The notes under the pieces: generated by a model
What the model saw: the letters and a program-made list of their open reading frames with translations, nothing else
Told to the model about the DNA's origin: nothing
The model's database searches: none
Part shown: positions 10,063-19,860 of the stretch, one piece after another
Numbering within the stretch: the first letter of the stretch is position 1
Layout: each line of letters starts with the position of its first letter
Assembly (NCBI GenBank): GCA_037176845.1
Contig: JAYKXP010000336.1
Coordinates: 1-25,189 of the forward strand
DNA from: Paramarasmius palmivorus
Lineage: Eukaryota > Basidiomycota > Agaricomycetes > Agaricales > Marasmiaceae
Direction of reading: 5' to 3'
Length of the DNA: 25,189 nucleotides
Made by a program: the position numbers and the translations under genes

Positions 10063-12436
10063 ATGGATCTCGCCATCGATGAAAAACACACTTCTACTGC
10101 TCATGGAGACCAGCACCACAAAAAGAAGGAGGACAATCTCATCGAGAGCAAAGAGACTGGGAAGAATCGCGACTCGGATATCAGTACTATTGCTACCCAA
10201 GGCGGGGATGCCTCTGAGTCGAAGGGGAAAGGTGAGCTTCATTCGTTGTCGCAGCGAAATGTTTTTTTTTACATGCAACGAAATACCAGAACCAATCCAA
10301 GGCGAAAATGGATACGACCAAAGCAATTCAGAAAACGAGGAAGCATACGTATACAGCATTTGCTTGCCTCCTTTGCCTGGTCCTCCCGTATATCGCACAA
10401 ATCCTTCAAGTGCCGAGTCAGACTGCGATGATTTGGATCCCCCAGGCTACGATTCAGAGTCACTTCATCTTCGGTCTCCCTGGGAGATTCTTAGAAGCCT
10501 TGCAGCCCAAGCCCTATCTGTTACGGCGGATGCTCAACAAGATCTTCCCGTTCCCATGCCGCCGATCCTGGCAAAATCAGACACCACGCAATCTGTTACC
10601 AATGATTTTCGCACCGACAATTACGGGAATGGGAATGTCGTTCATAATGGCTCTCATATCTCACACGAAGATAATCAAGGGAATATGCGTCAGCATATTC
10701 AAATCAGTGGGTATCTTGTTCACTTCCCGTTGGATATTGCTCGTTCAGTTTCTAGTAGGCCTTCCACCTCCGACACCTCCAGTTCAAATTGGTCCCTATT
10801 TTGGCTTCCGGATACCTGCTGATCGTGGCTCCTGCGGACAACATTACACTAGACTCATGCTCAATCCCGGAGAAGGTTACCCCTTATGGTGTCCGGAACC
10901 GGAAGAAAGGGACCCGCCATTACCAGAAACATACAAAAAGACTGGTATAGGAATCGGCGATGTTGGGGTTATTCATCAGGATAAGCCATTCGATTTTCTC
11001 TTTAATATCACCGTTCCGAAAGACAACCCCGTGAACGAGACTGTTCCAACGGATTTCGCTCCGATCTCTATGGAGGGACTACAGTTCAGGAATGGTTCAA
11101 GGCAAATGAATCATCATATTGGAGGTCCTACGCATTGCTGGGATCGAGATAGCTTTCAAGAGAAGTAAGTCCCGTTTCACTCTACGTTAGTTCCCGCCAT
11201 AACGCCATTACAGCGATTACACACGCTACACCTTTTCCCATGCCCAAAATGAAGCCGCGATTCTGATGCTACCCGAAGGCAGTGCAATCAGGGAGTTAAA
11301 GACCAGAAAGACATTCAGTGAATTTGCGAAGAGGAACGGAAAGGCCTGGATTGATTACGCTAATACACATCGGCATACCCGTGATTTGTACCTGATCACC
11401 GCCTGGGAGAAGTGCTCAGCATGGGGAACAGCGTCGCATGTACGCAGACAGCACGAGGATTCGGTTGCGCTACCATTCACGGTTCACCCAGACGCTACGT
11501 ACGAATGGGGACATCATAAAGGCTGCGAGTCCAAAGCTTTTCCTAGACCTGGTCACGGTAATGCCGAAGAAAAGCCGGTAAATCAGACGGTCTTTGTACG
11601 GGGATTCCGAATCTCAGTGGTATACAAGAAGAGTATCTGGGGTAAAAAGAAGCACATTGTTGACGTTGAATACGGACCTGACGATGATAGGGGTCAGTGG
11701 GGTCGAGTGCGCAGCCCTGGGGGAAGTGGCTTTAGCCCTGGAGGAAGTGGCTTTAGCACTGGGTCCTCTAGTTCTGGAGCGACGGAGAATCAGGGTAATG
11801 GAGGTCAATCGATTCATGGAGGCTACAGCCGTGATCAAGATCCCACTGGTGGCAGAGCAATTTTCGGAAAGTTGGTGAGATGACATCCATTTACTTGAGA
11901 GAGGTATAACTCATTAAGTACAGACCCATCCGTGCGATATAATCAATACCCTTCTTCACGCAATAGCCGAAAAAACTCTGAATGGTGAAGATTGGGATGG
12001 TATTGCTATATCACACGACAACGACTGGATCTCAGCTACTCAGAAAGTAACTTCTCTGTTGGTCGCACGCGACCCTGACATGTGACTGATTTATTCACAG
12101 CTAGATACGCCGCTTTCGCCACACAATGTTCAAGAATTTCTGAGAGAAGTCATTAAGAATATCCCTTATACAATTGACCGAGAACATAGTGAGTGATTTG
12201 TGAATATCTATACCGGTATTAACCACCAGTCAGATACTATATACACCGAATTGTCCGATGAGAGCAGCACTCCAAAAGATAAGACTCCATTGGATGATGT
12301 CGTTGATGAAGTCGCTAAAGAAGTGATTGCGCGGTATTGTACATGGTTTTCGGAAGAAAATGATCAGGAAGTGCTAATTCTAGACGCTCCTGCTCAGCTA
12401 GCGCATGTACCAGCCATTGAAGTAGTTAATGTTTGA
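10063..12436 (+). CDS. Intact 688-aa, seven-exon agaricomycete-type protein of unknown function (unit A)
   Basis: Model: join(10063..10231, 10290..10706, 10759..11164, 11214..11874, 11924..12046, 12101..12188, 12234..12436). Six GT-AG introns of 45-58 nt, all phases consistent, no internal stop, ATG in AAGATGG context. Residues 1-160 are charged and Pro/Ser-rich, probably disordered; 161-195 form an Asn/Gly/His-rich motif ending HEDNQGNMRQHIQI. A Pro-rich hinge follows, then GSCGQHYTRLMLNPGEGYPL (about 219-238), GIGIGDVGVIHQDKPFDFLF (258-277), AAILMLPEG (345-353), DLYLITAWEKCSAWGTAS (388-405), VFVRGFRISV (457-466), a Gly/Ser linker, and HDNDW (582-586). From memory this order resembles a large uncharacterised agaricomycete family; no catalytic motif, transmembrane segment or signal peptide is seen. 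The damaged paralogue at 16733-19628 keeps most splice sites, which strongly supports the model. Acceptor 2 is a TAGTAG tandem, so one residue is uncertain. Confidence 0.85.
11713..11754 (+). repeat. 21-bp in-frame tandem duplication in the Gly/Ser linker
   Basis: Two adjacent 21-nt units (11713-11733 and 11734-11754) differ at one base and encode Ser-Pro-Gly-Gly-Ser-Gly-Phe twice. The paralogue at 16733-19628 has a different Gly/Ser composition here, so the duplication is specific to this copy. Confidence 0.85.
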
Positions 12437-12542
12437 TTATGACATTGACACGTTCATGAATACAATTTATCGAAGCACCATGGCAGGAGGTATCAGTATC
12501 CAAATACTATTACAAAACGCATAGGAAATGGAATTACTGCTT

Positions 12543-12720
12543 TCACTTGGACTGTGAGCTCACTGACTTGTTCACGATCAAGCGGACTACTGCGCCGTTT
12601 GCCTTTCTTTGGATGTACTTATGATAGAAAAGCTTCAAGGGGACACGTTCAACGGGGAGAGGGTTCAGGAAGATGTGGTGTCTACTATCGACCGTAGAAG
12701 GTACACCGAAGAGCAGTGAT
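12543..12720 (-). pseudogene. Coding-like remnant, unit B copy
   Basis: Minus-strand frame with STVDSRHHIFLN and GAVVRLIVNKS, aligning in frame with the remnant at 8402-8656 and sharing the 17-bp core. It lies just downstream of the unit A gene, marking the start of the second unit. Function unknown. It is short and without a convincing start, so it is treated as a gene fragment. Confidence 0.45.
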
Positions 12721-13020
12721 AGAAAGGGTGAAGACAGATAGCGACATTGGATGGTAGCATTGGGGCAGATGCATGGCAACATCGAGATGATTGTCCGAGG
12801 GGAACCAAACAATGATATGGTAGGATGTGTTTCGCGTCTTCAGCATCTGCGCCTGTATGCGTGTTGGCTATCAACGGCGAAGTGGAAGGGAGAAGATAGC
12901 GGAAGCCCTAGATTGAGTAATAAGTTAATACCGGCGTCGATACTGATTGGTAGGGGTATTCTGAGTGCATCTGACAATCCATTAGATGCAGTAAAGAGCG
13001 AAATCATCGGGAAAACGGTA
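12721..13020. other. Spacer before the insertion
   Basis: No gene supported. 12830-12960 can be aligned loosely with 8640-8760 (GTTTCGCGTCTT and AGCGGAAG anchors), so this still belongs to the duplicated unit. About 110 bp (12721-12830) has no partner in unit A. Confidence 0.35.
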
Positions 13021-13200
13021 GCCTAATAAATATGTACGAACATGTATAAAAATCAGCGAAATAGAAAATAATAGCGAAAATGAATGAAAATGGAAATCGA
13101 CGAAAAAAATGGAAGAAAACAGACCTCACCTAGTGGCCATGGAAAAAAATGAGCCGAAATGATATCGGTGATTTTCATGCATGTCCATGAATTTTTATGT
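13021..13200. repeat. AT-rich repeat arm, left
   Basis: A/G-rich on the plus strand, with repeated GAAAATG words. The outer 45 bp from about 13019 match the reverse complement of the sequence ending near 15285 at about 34 of 45 positions, sharing ATAAATATG, ACGAACATG and TAAAAAT. Low base complexity inflates such matches, so the relationship is probable rather than proven. Confidence 0.45.
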
Positions 13201-13781
13201 GTGCTGCTCAGTTACATGACCCTGTTCAATATCGCCACACTCATACACTTTCCGAGGTCGTTATTGGGTTCACTAAATGATAAATGAATACATGATGTGG
13301 CAAGACTAATCTAATATTGACTACTATCCCCCCATCATGGTCCCAATAGCAAGGTATGTCTAGATCTGGCGAGTCGTGAGCACTGGTAGTAGTATGCGTG
13401 AACAAGAGACACTTACCAAATGCAGTGATAAAAAGTATTTGAGTCGAACATGGCGCCTCCCTCTGTGAAGCAGGTTCTTTTAGTACGAACAAAGACGAAG
13501 AAAAAGGATAGGCTCACCTAATAGGGGCCTTGATGGTCAATATAGTAAGCTATGGTTGCCAGAGGCAAGGGAGTGTCTGGAAATATAGTCAGCAAGTGTA
13601 CTAATCACTGTCTAGGTGAACGTACCGCGTTGCGAGGGATATTGGCCATGAAGTGCCAAGTGGCGAGGCTCTGGAAAGGCAATGATTGAAGCCACTGTGA
13701 GATTGACGGCTGGTAGGTAGCAGAGATCGCAAAGACAACATACCCTTCTACCATATGTGTTCCACTAGACATTAAACAATT

Positions 13782-14764
13782 CTAAAGAGATACGTCAGCG
13801 AGACTCTTCAAAGAGTGTCAATGACATACCTGATCCATCCATGACATCAATGTCGACGGCACCATTAGCAAGATTCAACGACTAGCCAACGCGCAAAACG
13901 CCCTCGGGGATTGACACGTCAGCAAGGTGTCAATGAGCATCCAGATCAAGGGAGACCCAGACCCACTGATTCAACGTGGAACACGTCAGTGACGCTCCTC
14001 AAAGACAATATGGACAACATACCGGTGACATTGGTGACAAGATCCATGGTCGTTCGTCGCTCTCTGGATTGTGAGACAATCGCAATGTCATCCAGTGGCT
14101 TAAAAGGAGATCTAGTCAGTAGGCATACCAAGCACGACACAGATGGACGTACCTGGCTACAAACACACAAGCTGGGTGGTCTTGAGGACATTGTGAGGGC
14201 GAATGCTCTACCATCGTTCATCGATCTTAGGGTAGTGAGCGTAAGCAAGATTCAACAAAGATAATGAGACCCAGCAAAACTTCCATCCTACGAGAAACCC
14301 TGAATGTGAGACAAGAGTGATGAGGTTCCGAAAAGGCGTTGAGCGGAACTGCTGCAAGATTGACCAAAAGAAGACGACAACTTGCAACAATGACAGACGC
14401 GCATTGATTGAGATTCAGCGAGAATGAGACGCGGGTAGAGGTTATGGATAGAAATGTAGCTGAAAATGAAGGGTATGTATGGGCCTAGTGATGGTGAAGG
14501 TGAAAATTTGAAGAAATAGCAAGAACAAAAGCAATGTACATACAATTGTAGACGCCGCTAGTATCCGACGCAAGCTCGGTCCCAGTATCTTCGGCGCTGA
14601 CAGCACCCAGCTTCAAGATCTTGAGGTAATCCACAGATAAAAGCAAAGAGGCAGGGAGAATCTTTGGTTACTTGATTTCTCGGTCGACGAACACGGAGTA
14701 GACATCTGTCCAAGCGTCAGCGAACATTGACTCTGTGGTGCAATAATTTCCCACTGTACTCACC
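13782..14764 (-). pseudogene. Intron-rich, decayed gene-like stretch inside the insertion
   Basis: On the minus strand several segments have good basidiomycete intron form: 14706-14763 (58 nt, GTGAGT), 14620-14671 (52 nt), 14485-14543 (59 nt), 13966-14022 (57 nt) and 13782-13829 (48 nt), most with a CTGAC branch-like box. Joining the first three leaves an open frame containing ILKLGAVSAEDTGTELASDT and continuing through 14484-14288. Upstream and downstream joins hit stops, and one intron-like segment near 13945 starts GATGCT rather than GT. I do not recognise the product. The picture fits a decayed multi-exon gene. Confidence 0.25.
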
Positions 14765-15030
14765 GTAGCCTGCTTAAGGGTACCCATTGCCGATCTTGCC
14801 TTTGCTATAGTCGCGCTCGCACCATGGCGATGAGCCTTTCAATCTGAGACAAAGTCAATCTCTTTTCTTTCTTGTCGTTCCGATAGTCATTGATCAATTC
14901 TACTGTAAGCTACTGTATTGTAGATAGAACTTACGGGAACAAGTAAGAGGAACAGCCTTCGTTGTTGTCGATGGTGGTGGTAAGGAGCAAAGAGTAAAAG
15001 ATTGTTGGCTGACCACGCGCGGCAGTCTTG

Positions 15031-15090
15031 AGTTGCGTAATCTTGTGTTTGTTGTTGCATGTGACTCAACAAACACAAGATTACGCAGCT
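15031..15090. repeat. 24-bp near-perfect inverted repeat (hairpin)
   Basis: GCGTAATCTTGTGTTTGTTG (15035-15054) is the exact reverse complement of 15067-15086, with a 12-nt loop. Extending outward to 15031 and 15090 adds three more pairs and one mismatch, 23 of 24 in total. It lies near the inner side of the right AT-rich arm. Transcribed either way it would form a strong stem-loop. Confidence 0.85.
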
Positions 15091-15189
15091 TCCCCACGCG
15101 TCCTGAACCTAAGTCTTTATTATCTCAAGTACCATACCAGTAACCAACTAGTAGCGTACTTTAATTTTGTGTATCTGATGGAGGCCGTC

Positions 15190-15400
15190 ACGACCCATGA
15201 ACTTTGATAACTTTCTGTCTTCTTCGTCCGAAATCATTTTCCTTCATTTTTACCTCATGTTCGTTTCATATTTATCGGGCAATATCATTTTCCTTCATGT
15301 TTATCTCATGCTCATTGAACAATATCATTTTCTTTCATGTTTATCTCGTGTTTAATTGATTTTCATTGAACAACATCATTTTCGTTCATTTACTAGCAAG
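15190..15400. repeat. AT-rich tandem repeat arm, right
   Basis: Four imperfect copies of an ATCATTTTCnTTCAT unit start at about 15231, 15282, 15322 and 15372 (spacings 51, 40 and 50 bp), each followed by a TTTATCTC/TTTACCTC word and, in the middle copies, CATTGAACA. The first copy is the reverse complement of the left arm's outer part. Confidence 0.6.
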
Positions 15401-15727
15401 TTCAAGGCCAAAATGGATGAACCTCCATGGCCTTCGATTATCATAAGCTGCACATTTTCCCGATGATGCACTATCATTGCTCCACGTGTCCTCGATCCTT
15501 GGATGGCCTTCTCTTCTCCAGGTATACGTTGGGATCTAACATCGGATAAATGATTTCCTGTAGCTACGTATGTCTAACTCTAACGAAACCTCGAACTTTG
15601 CCCTTCTGAAGTTGGGAAATATTGTCTTCCTGCGTTTATCATGCCTACTGAGTTCATCGTTCGAGAGACGCACAAGAAAATAAGTGTATAAAGAAGAGGT
15701 ACCGTCGTTCCCGTACATCAATCAGTC
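15401..15727. other. Spacer between insertion and conserved block
   Basis: No gene recognised. A short inverted pair, AAGGCCA at 15405-15411 with TGGCCTT near 15428-15434, could form a small hairpin. The last part, before 15728, begins to align weakly with 9030-9057 of unit A. Confidence 0.3.
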
Positions 15728-16080
15728 AAGTATTTTACCTATACTGCTCCACCTTCCCCTTCTTGTCCTACATCAGATAAGTACAAAGAGAATGTAGACA
15801 AAATATCTATCATTCACATCGACCATAATGGCTTGCTATCCTCTTGATACAGGAGACTGCCCAAGCGATCGAGCTGTCAGGTTCGCTGTCGTTGTTGATG
15901 AGCATTGTCACTGGTCAAGGAAAGAGAGTAAATTTGCCATGTGGCATTCTCATAATCGCAACCACCTGATGTTGATTAGACGCCGGCCCTTTGTTTCTGT
16001 ACCACGATTACCACATCTCGGCCTCAAACATATGGACTCGGAATCTCCCAAACTAGAATCAACCTGGGTAATGTACCTCT
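15728..16080 (+). repeat. Conserved upstream block, unit B copy
   Basis: Counterpart of 9058-9420 (anchors listed there). Here a frame opens at ATG 15828 and reads for 101 codons to 16133, containing SRKESKFAMWHSHNRNHL and IRRRPF, or could be spliced at the donor-like GGTAATG near 16069. The unit A copy does not keep the ATG or the frame, so either coding function was lost there or the conserved element is not a coding sequence. Confidence 0.45.
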
Positions 16081-16525
16081 TATACTCATCATACCTTTGC
16101 AAGGGTGTTCTGACTCGCGCTGGAGCTACGTGAACACATTATACAGTATTTTGAAATCTACAGATGACAAGTGGGCGCCTCGCCCTTACACGCCCTCAGC
16201 GTTACCAGAGTACTCGATCTCTACGCCGAGCGTTCATTCCCTTTGTCAATCAGTTCTATCTTTCGATTGCCGCGAAACGGTCCTCGCAATGTCCGCCGAG
16301 CGCTCAAAGCAATGGCTGAGGATGAGGATAAACAAAGGAATGTTTTCGGCTCCTCTGTGTTGAGGATTTCTCTGCTCGGGTGAGAAATCTCCACCATCCA
16401 ATATTGACGTTCCCGTGTAAGTCTTGATCCTTGATCCAGACTGACTTTTCAATAGAACGTTTATAGATGACTGATCTCGGCGTTCTAACCATAGAAAGCC
16501 CTCGTGCATATTTCCTGTCTAACAG

Positions 16526-16732
16526 CCTCAATTCAAGTCTGCAAACTCTTTACCACCTTCCCCCATCTCACACACACGGTTTCCCCCAGTTACCGTCTCG
16601 ATCTATCTACCATCCTCGCAGAATCCCATAACGTACAATAATAACAGAGGCTACAGTCGACACGGCGGCTTCTTCGAAAACGTTCAAAGAACGCAATACA
16701 ATAACAGCGGAAATAACCAAGCTGCGCGCGAT
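16526..16732 (+). other. Open 5' extension in frame with the unit B gene, no ATG
   Basis: From a strong acceptor (TTTCCTGTCTAACAG ending at 16525) the frame is open for 69 codons directly into the ATG at 16733. It encodes an Asn/Gly-rich segment, SRHGGFFENVQRTQYNNSGN, of the kind often seen in the N-terminal parts of agaricomycete proteins. An in-frame TAA lies at 16520-16522, just before the acceptor. This suggests that the real start lies in an upstream exon that I could not pin down. Confidence 0.4.
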
Positions 16733-19628
16733 ATGAACTCATATCTTATGGGAAATCAGAGGAACGATGTTAGTACTGCTGGAGTCGACCGTGCTGCTAT
16801 TCCGATGAGAGGTGTCATTGCCTTGATCGTGCAGATATGGTATTACAGTAATAATGCTATAGACCCGAGACCGCTTCACCGACATGAGGAAAACAGATTC
16901 AAGTTATCCAATCACCCCACATCGAATGCTACCGATGGAGGGTATCAACATCCTATGAGTTTTTTTGTGCGTTATGACAGTCATGGCCCCGACTCGGAAC
17001 CATCTTATCAACGAAGGGATCACGATAATCCCAAAGACGATGACGGATCTCGCATTGGGCCGCCTCCTCCGCCAGATAGGTTTGCTCTTCTTGGAGATGA
17101 GTACCCTGAAGATTATGATTCGCAGCCACAACGTCAGGGTGTCCTTCAGGATCCACCACGCGACTTTGATGCTGAGCCAGCCTATTCACGGCCGCCTCCC
17201 CCATATTGCGTTCCTCCGTTTTCCCAGAATTACCTCCAGAACTCATCTATGTACTCATCCCCGGACCCATCTCCTAGCCTCTCACACACCCCTAGTGCCC
17301 CTATCCACATGCAAGAATTTGAAGGTCTTCCACAATATTGGCCCGAACGCCTTCGTTCATTTCCCTCGACTCCACAACTACGTCAGCTTGTCGATCCTTT
17401 TGAGGATAGCAGCGCATCTGCGCTAGAAGAAAACAAAGGAGAACGTGGTGGTGAGAGGGAGGAGTCTGAGGACGACGAAGGAGGTAGCGCTGAGGGAAAT
17501 GCGGATGTGTCTGTGCACATAGCACCGGAGATAATGGAATCCTCAGACGAGGAAAGAAGCGATCCTCAGGATATGGCATTTGAGTATATGAATAACCCGC
17601 AGGGAAAAGGATGTGTTGATCAACTTGTAGGAGTACATGTTACCCAAGGTCTACTTTGCAGTTCCAAATTAACCGTTGATTCTTGGACTGACTCTGATGC
17701 ACTTCTAGGGCATAATAAGTCTCTGGATACGAGCGAAAGAATGTTGCAGCGATATTTACCTCTTGTTTCATTCGATGATCAGCAAGATCTTCCTGTCCTG
17801 CCAGGCCCCACAAAAACACCATATTCCGATAATGCCTCTCTTTCGAACGATTTTCGGACTATTCACCATGGAAATGACAGTGTAACCTATAATGGTTCTC
17901 GCGTCTCTCACGAAGATAATCAAGGTAATATACGTCAGAGTATCCAAATCAGTAAGTAGCTTGTGCCATTCTAGTGCTGGTCATGGTTCGCTTACTTTGG
18001 GGAGTAGCCTTTCCACCCTCAAAACAGCCTCCAAGTCAATCAAGGCAGATTTATGGCGTATGCATCCCTGTTGATTGTGGTTCATGTGGCCAACACTACA
18101 CGAGGTTAATGCTCACTGCTGGGGAAGGATACCCCCTATATTGTCCGCAACCAGAAGAATGACTACCGCCGCTACTACAAGCATATGTTCAGAGTGGAAT
18201 TAGAATCGGTGATATCGGGATAATTCACGCGGACAAAACATTCGACTTCCTCTTCAATATCACCGTCTCAAAAGATGATCCAAGGGACTTCATCAATGAA
18301 ATCGTCCTGACCGATTTCATCCCTATACAGAGGTCTGGGCTAGAGTTCACCTACATGCGCATTTATCGCCAAAAAGAGATTCATGTTGGTGGACCTACAT
18401 ATAGTTGGCAACGCACAAGCTTGACACAAGGGTAAGTTTCAGTTCCCTGTCATTCGTGCTGCTGGCCGTGACATCCCCCAAGTCCCCGTAGAGGTTACAA
18501 TTTCGTGCTTAACCAGCGTGAAGCAGCGCTGTTGATGCTCCCCGAGGGCAGCTCTTACGAAGCTCTCAAAACCAAACAGAAATTTCTCCAATTTGCAAAG
18601 AAGAATGGCAAGGATTGGATCAAGCACGCAACGACAGATCGTGAGCGAGAGGTTCACGCGCTCTATCTTGTTACAGCAAGGGAACAATGTCCTGCTTGGG
18701 GAATGGCTTCACTCGTGTCTCGAAGTTCCGAAGATCCAGCTGCTCTACCCTTCATCATTCACCCGAACACCACATACAAATGGGGGCATCATAAAGGATG
18801 CGAGTCGAAGGCTTTCCCGGGGTCTGGCAATACCAAGGAGAACCTCAGGAATCAATCAGTGTTCATACGAGGGTACAGAATTTCCTTATTTTATCAGAGA
18901 AAACTTTGGAGTAGAAAGGTTGAGCTCAATGTTCAGCATGGGCCCGACGACGAGGGAGGCCAGTGGGGTCCCGGCCGCACTTCCCCAGGTACTCCCAGAG
19001 GTGGCAGCTTTACTTCCAACGGCTCTGGATCTGGATCTGCAGGTAGTCAAGATTATGTTTATAGTGGCCAAACTAGTTCTGGTTATAGCCACAGTCTAAA
19101 GGCGTCTGGCGGCACGGAGAGTCGAGCTATTTTCGGGAAATTGGTAAGACGTTATGCAACTCTGGACGAAAAACGCACAAAATCATACATCATCTTCCAA
19201 TAGACCCATCCATGCGATATCATCAATACTCTCCTTCACGCTATTGCCGAGAAAGCACTATCGTTCGAGACTGACTATTTCACAGCTAGGAGCCCCACTT
19301 ATACCATACAATGTTCACGAGTTCTTGCGAGAAGTATTGAGGACCATCCCATACAAAATTGACAGAGAACACAGTGAGTTCTTTACTTTGGTGGTACTTC
19401 ATTATTGACCCTCTATCAGACGCCATATACACGGAGCTTCATGACAAGTCGAAGAAACCAGAAGACACTGTGCCGCTCGAATATGAAGACATCATTGACG
19501 AGGTTGCCAAAGAGGTGATTGGGCGGTATTGCACATGGTTCTCGGAAGGTAATGACCAGGCACTGCTGATCATGGACACTCCGACTCCGCTAGCACATAT
19601 ATCAACGAGCGAAGCAGCTGTTGCATAA
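16733..19628 (+). pseudogene. Damaged paralogue of the 10063-12436 gene (unit B)
   Basis: Recognisable exons: 16733..17951, 18008..18431, 18492..19143, 19204..about 19260, 19286..about 19373 and one ending with TAA at 19628. Introns at 17952-18007, 18432-18491 and 19144-19203 fall at the same places and phases as in the unit A gene. Two lesions stand out. (1) An in-frame TGA at 18160-18162, where the paralogue has an Arg codon; the frame then stays open for the rest of the exon and through the next. (2) About 80 bp are missing after 19260, removing the HDNDW-containing exon end and its splice donor, so the frame shifts and stops soon after. Terminating at TGA would give 457 aa from 16733. The N-terminal region is much longer than in unit A (406 against 195 codons) and very Pro/Ser/Glu/Asp-rich. 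Homologous blocks include CGQHYTRLML, GEGYPLYCPQPEE, FDFLFNITV and ALLMLPEG. Likely a pseudogene; a truncated functional product is possible. Confidence 0.8.
18160..18165 (+). other. In-frame UGA followed by CUA (readthrough-type context)
   Basis: TGA CTA sits in frame within the second exon of the unit B gene, replacing Arg-Asp of the paralogue. UGA-CUA is the short context known to promote ribosomal readthrough in fungi and animals (established knowledge). The frame beyond it is open to the end of the next exon at 19143. Whether any readthrough occurs is unknown, and the 3' splice lesion argues that the gene may be dead. Confidence 0.6.
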
Positions 19629-19860
19629 TTAATGGAATTGATATGCTGATTGGTCCTCGTGATCGATTGTGTTGAAGGCATACCATCGTACTCAAGTGGA
19701 TACTGCGCAGAAGAGGCTGTATTAGGAAGTCGGTACGAAATGTGTTCGTATCGCCGCCGACGTAGAACGATAGAATCAATGAACGTTCAGACGAATGAGG
19801 TTGATGAACCCCAACGGAACAGAGAGATATCCTCTCATATAAAATCAAACCGGTTGGTTT
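19629..19860. other. Spacer between the unit B gene and an F-box fragment
   Basis: No gene supported. It may hold further degraded F-box sequence on the minus strand, but I could not align it convincingly. Confidence 0.3.

Larger units (their letters stand above)
13021..15400. mobile_element. Possible 2.4-kb insertion between inverted AT-rich arms
   Basis: Units A and B can be followed in the same order on either side, but this segment is absent from unit A, where remnant and upstream block lie only about 400 bp apart. The ends carry related AT-rich sequence in opposite orientation. No transposase, integrase, reverse transcriptase or clear target-site duplication was found, so it may be a non-autonomous element, captured DNA, or simply sequence lost from unit A. 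The exact borders are uncertain by tens of bases. Confidence 0.3.

Noticed and set aside
10308..11168. A single 286-codon frame as a separate gene
   Set aside because: Its first half is a wrong-frame reading of exon 2 of the 10063-12436 gene; only the part after 10758 is coding, joined by splicing.
13021..15400. LTR retrotransposon or DNA transposon with its own enzyme
   Set aside because: No reverse transcriptase, integrase or transposase motif is seen in any frame; the arms are inverted, not direct, repeats.
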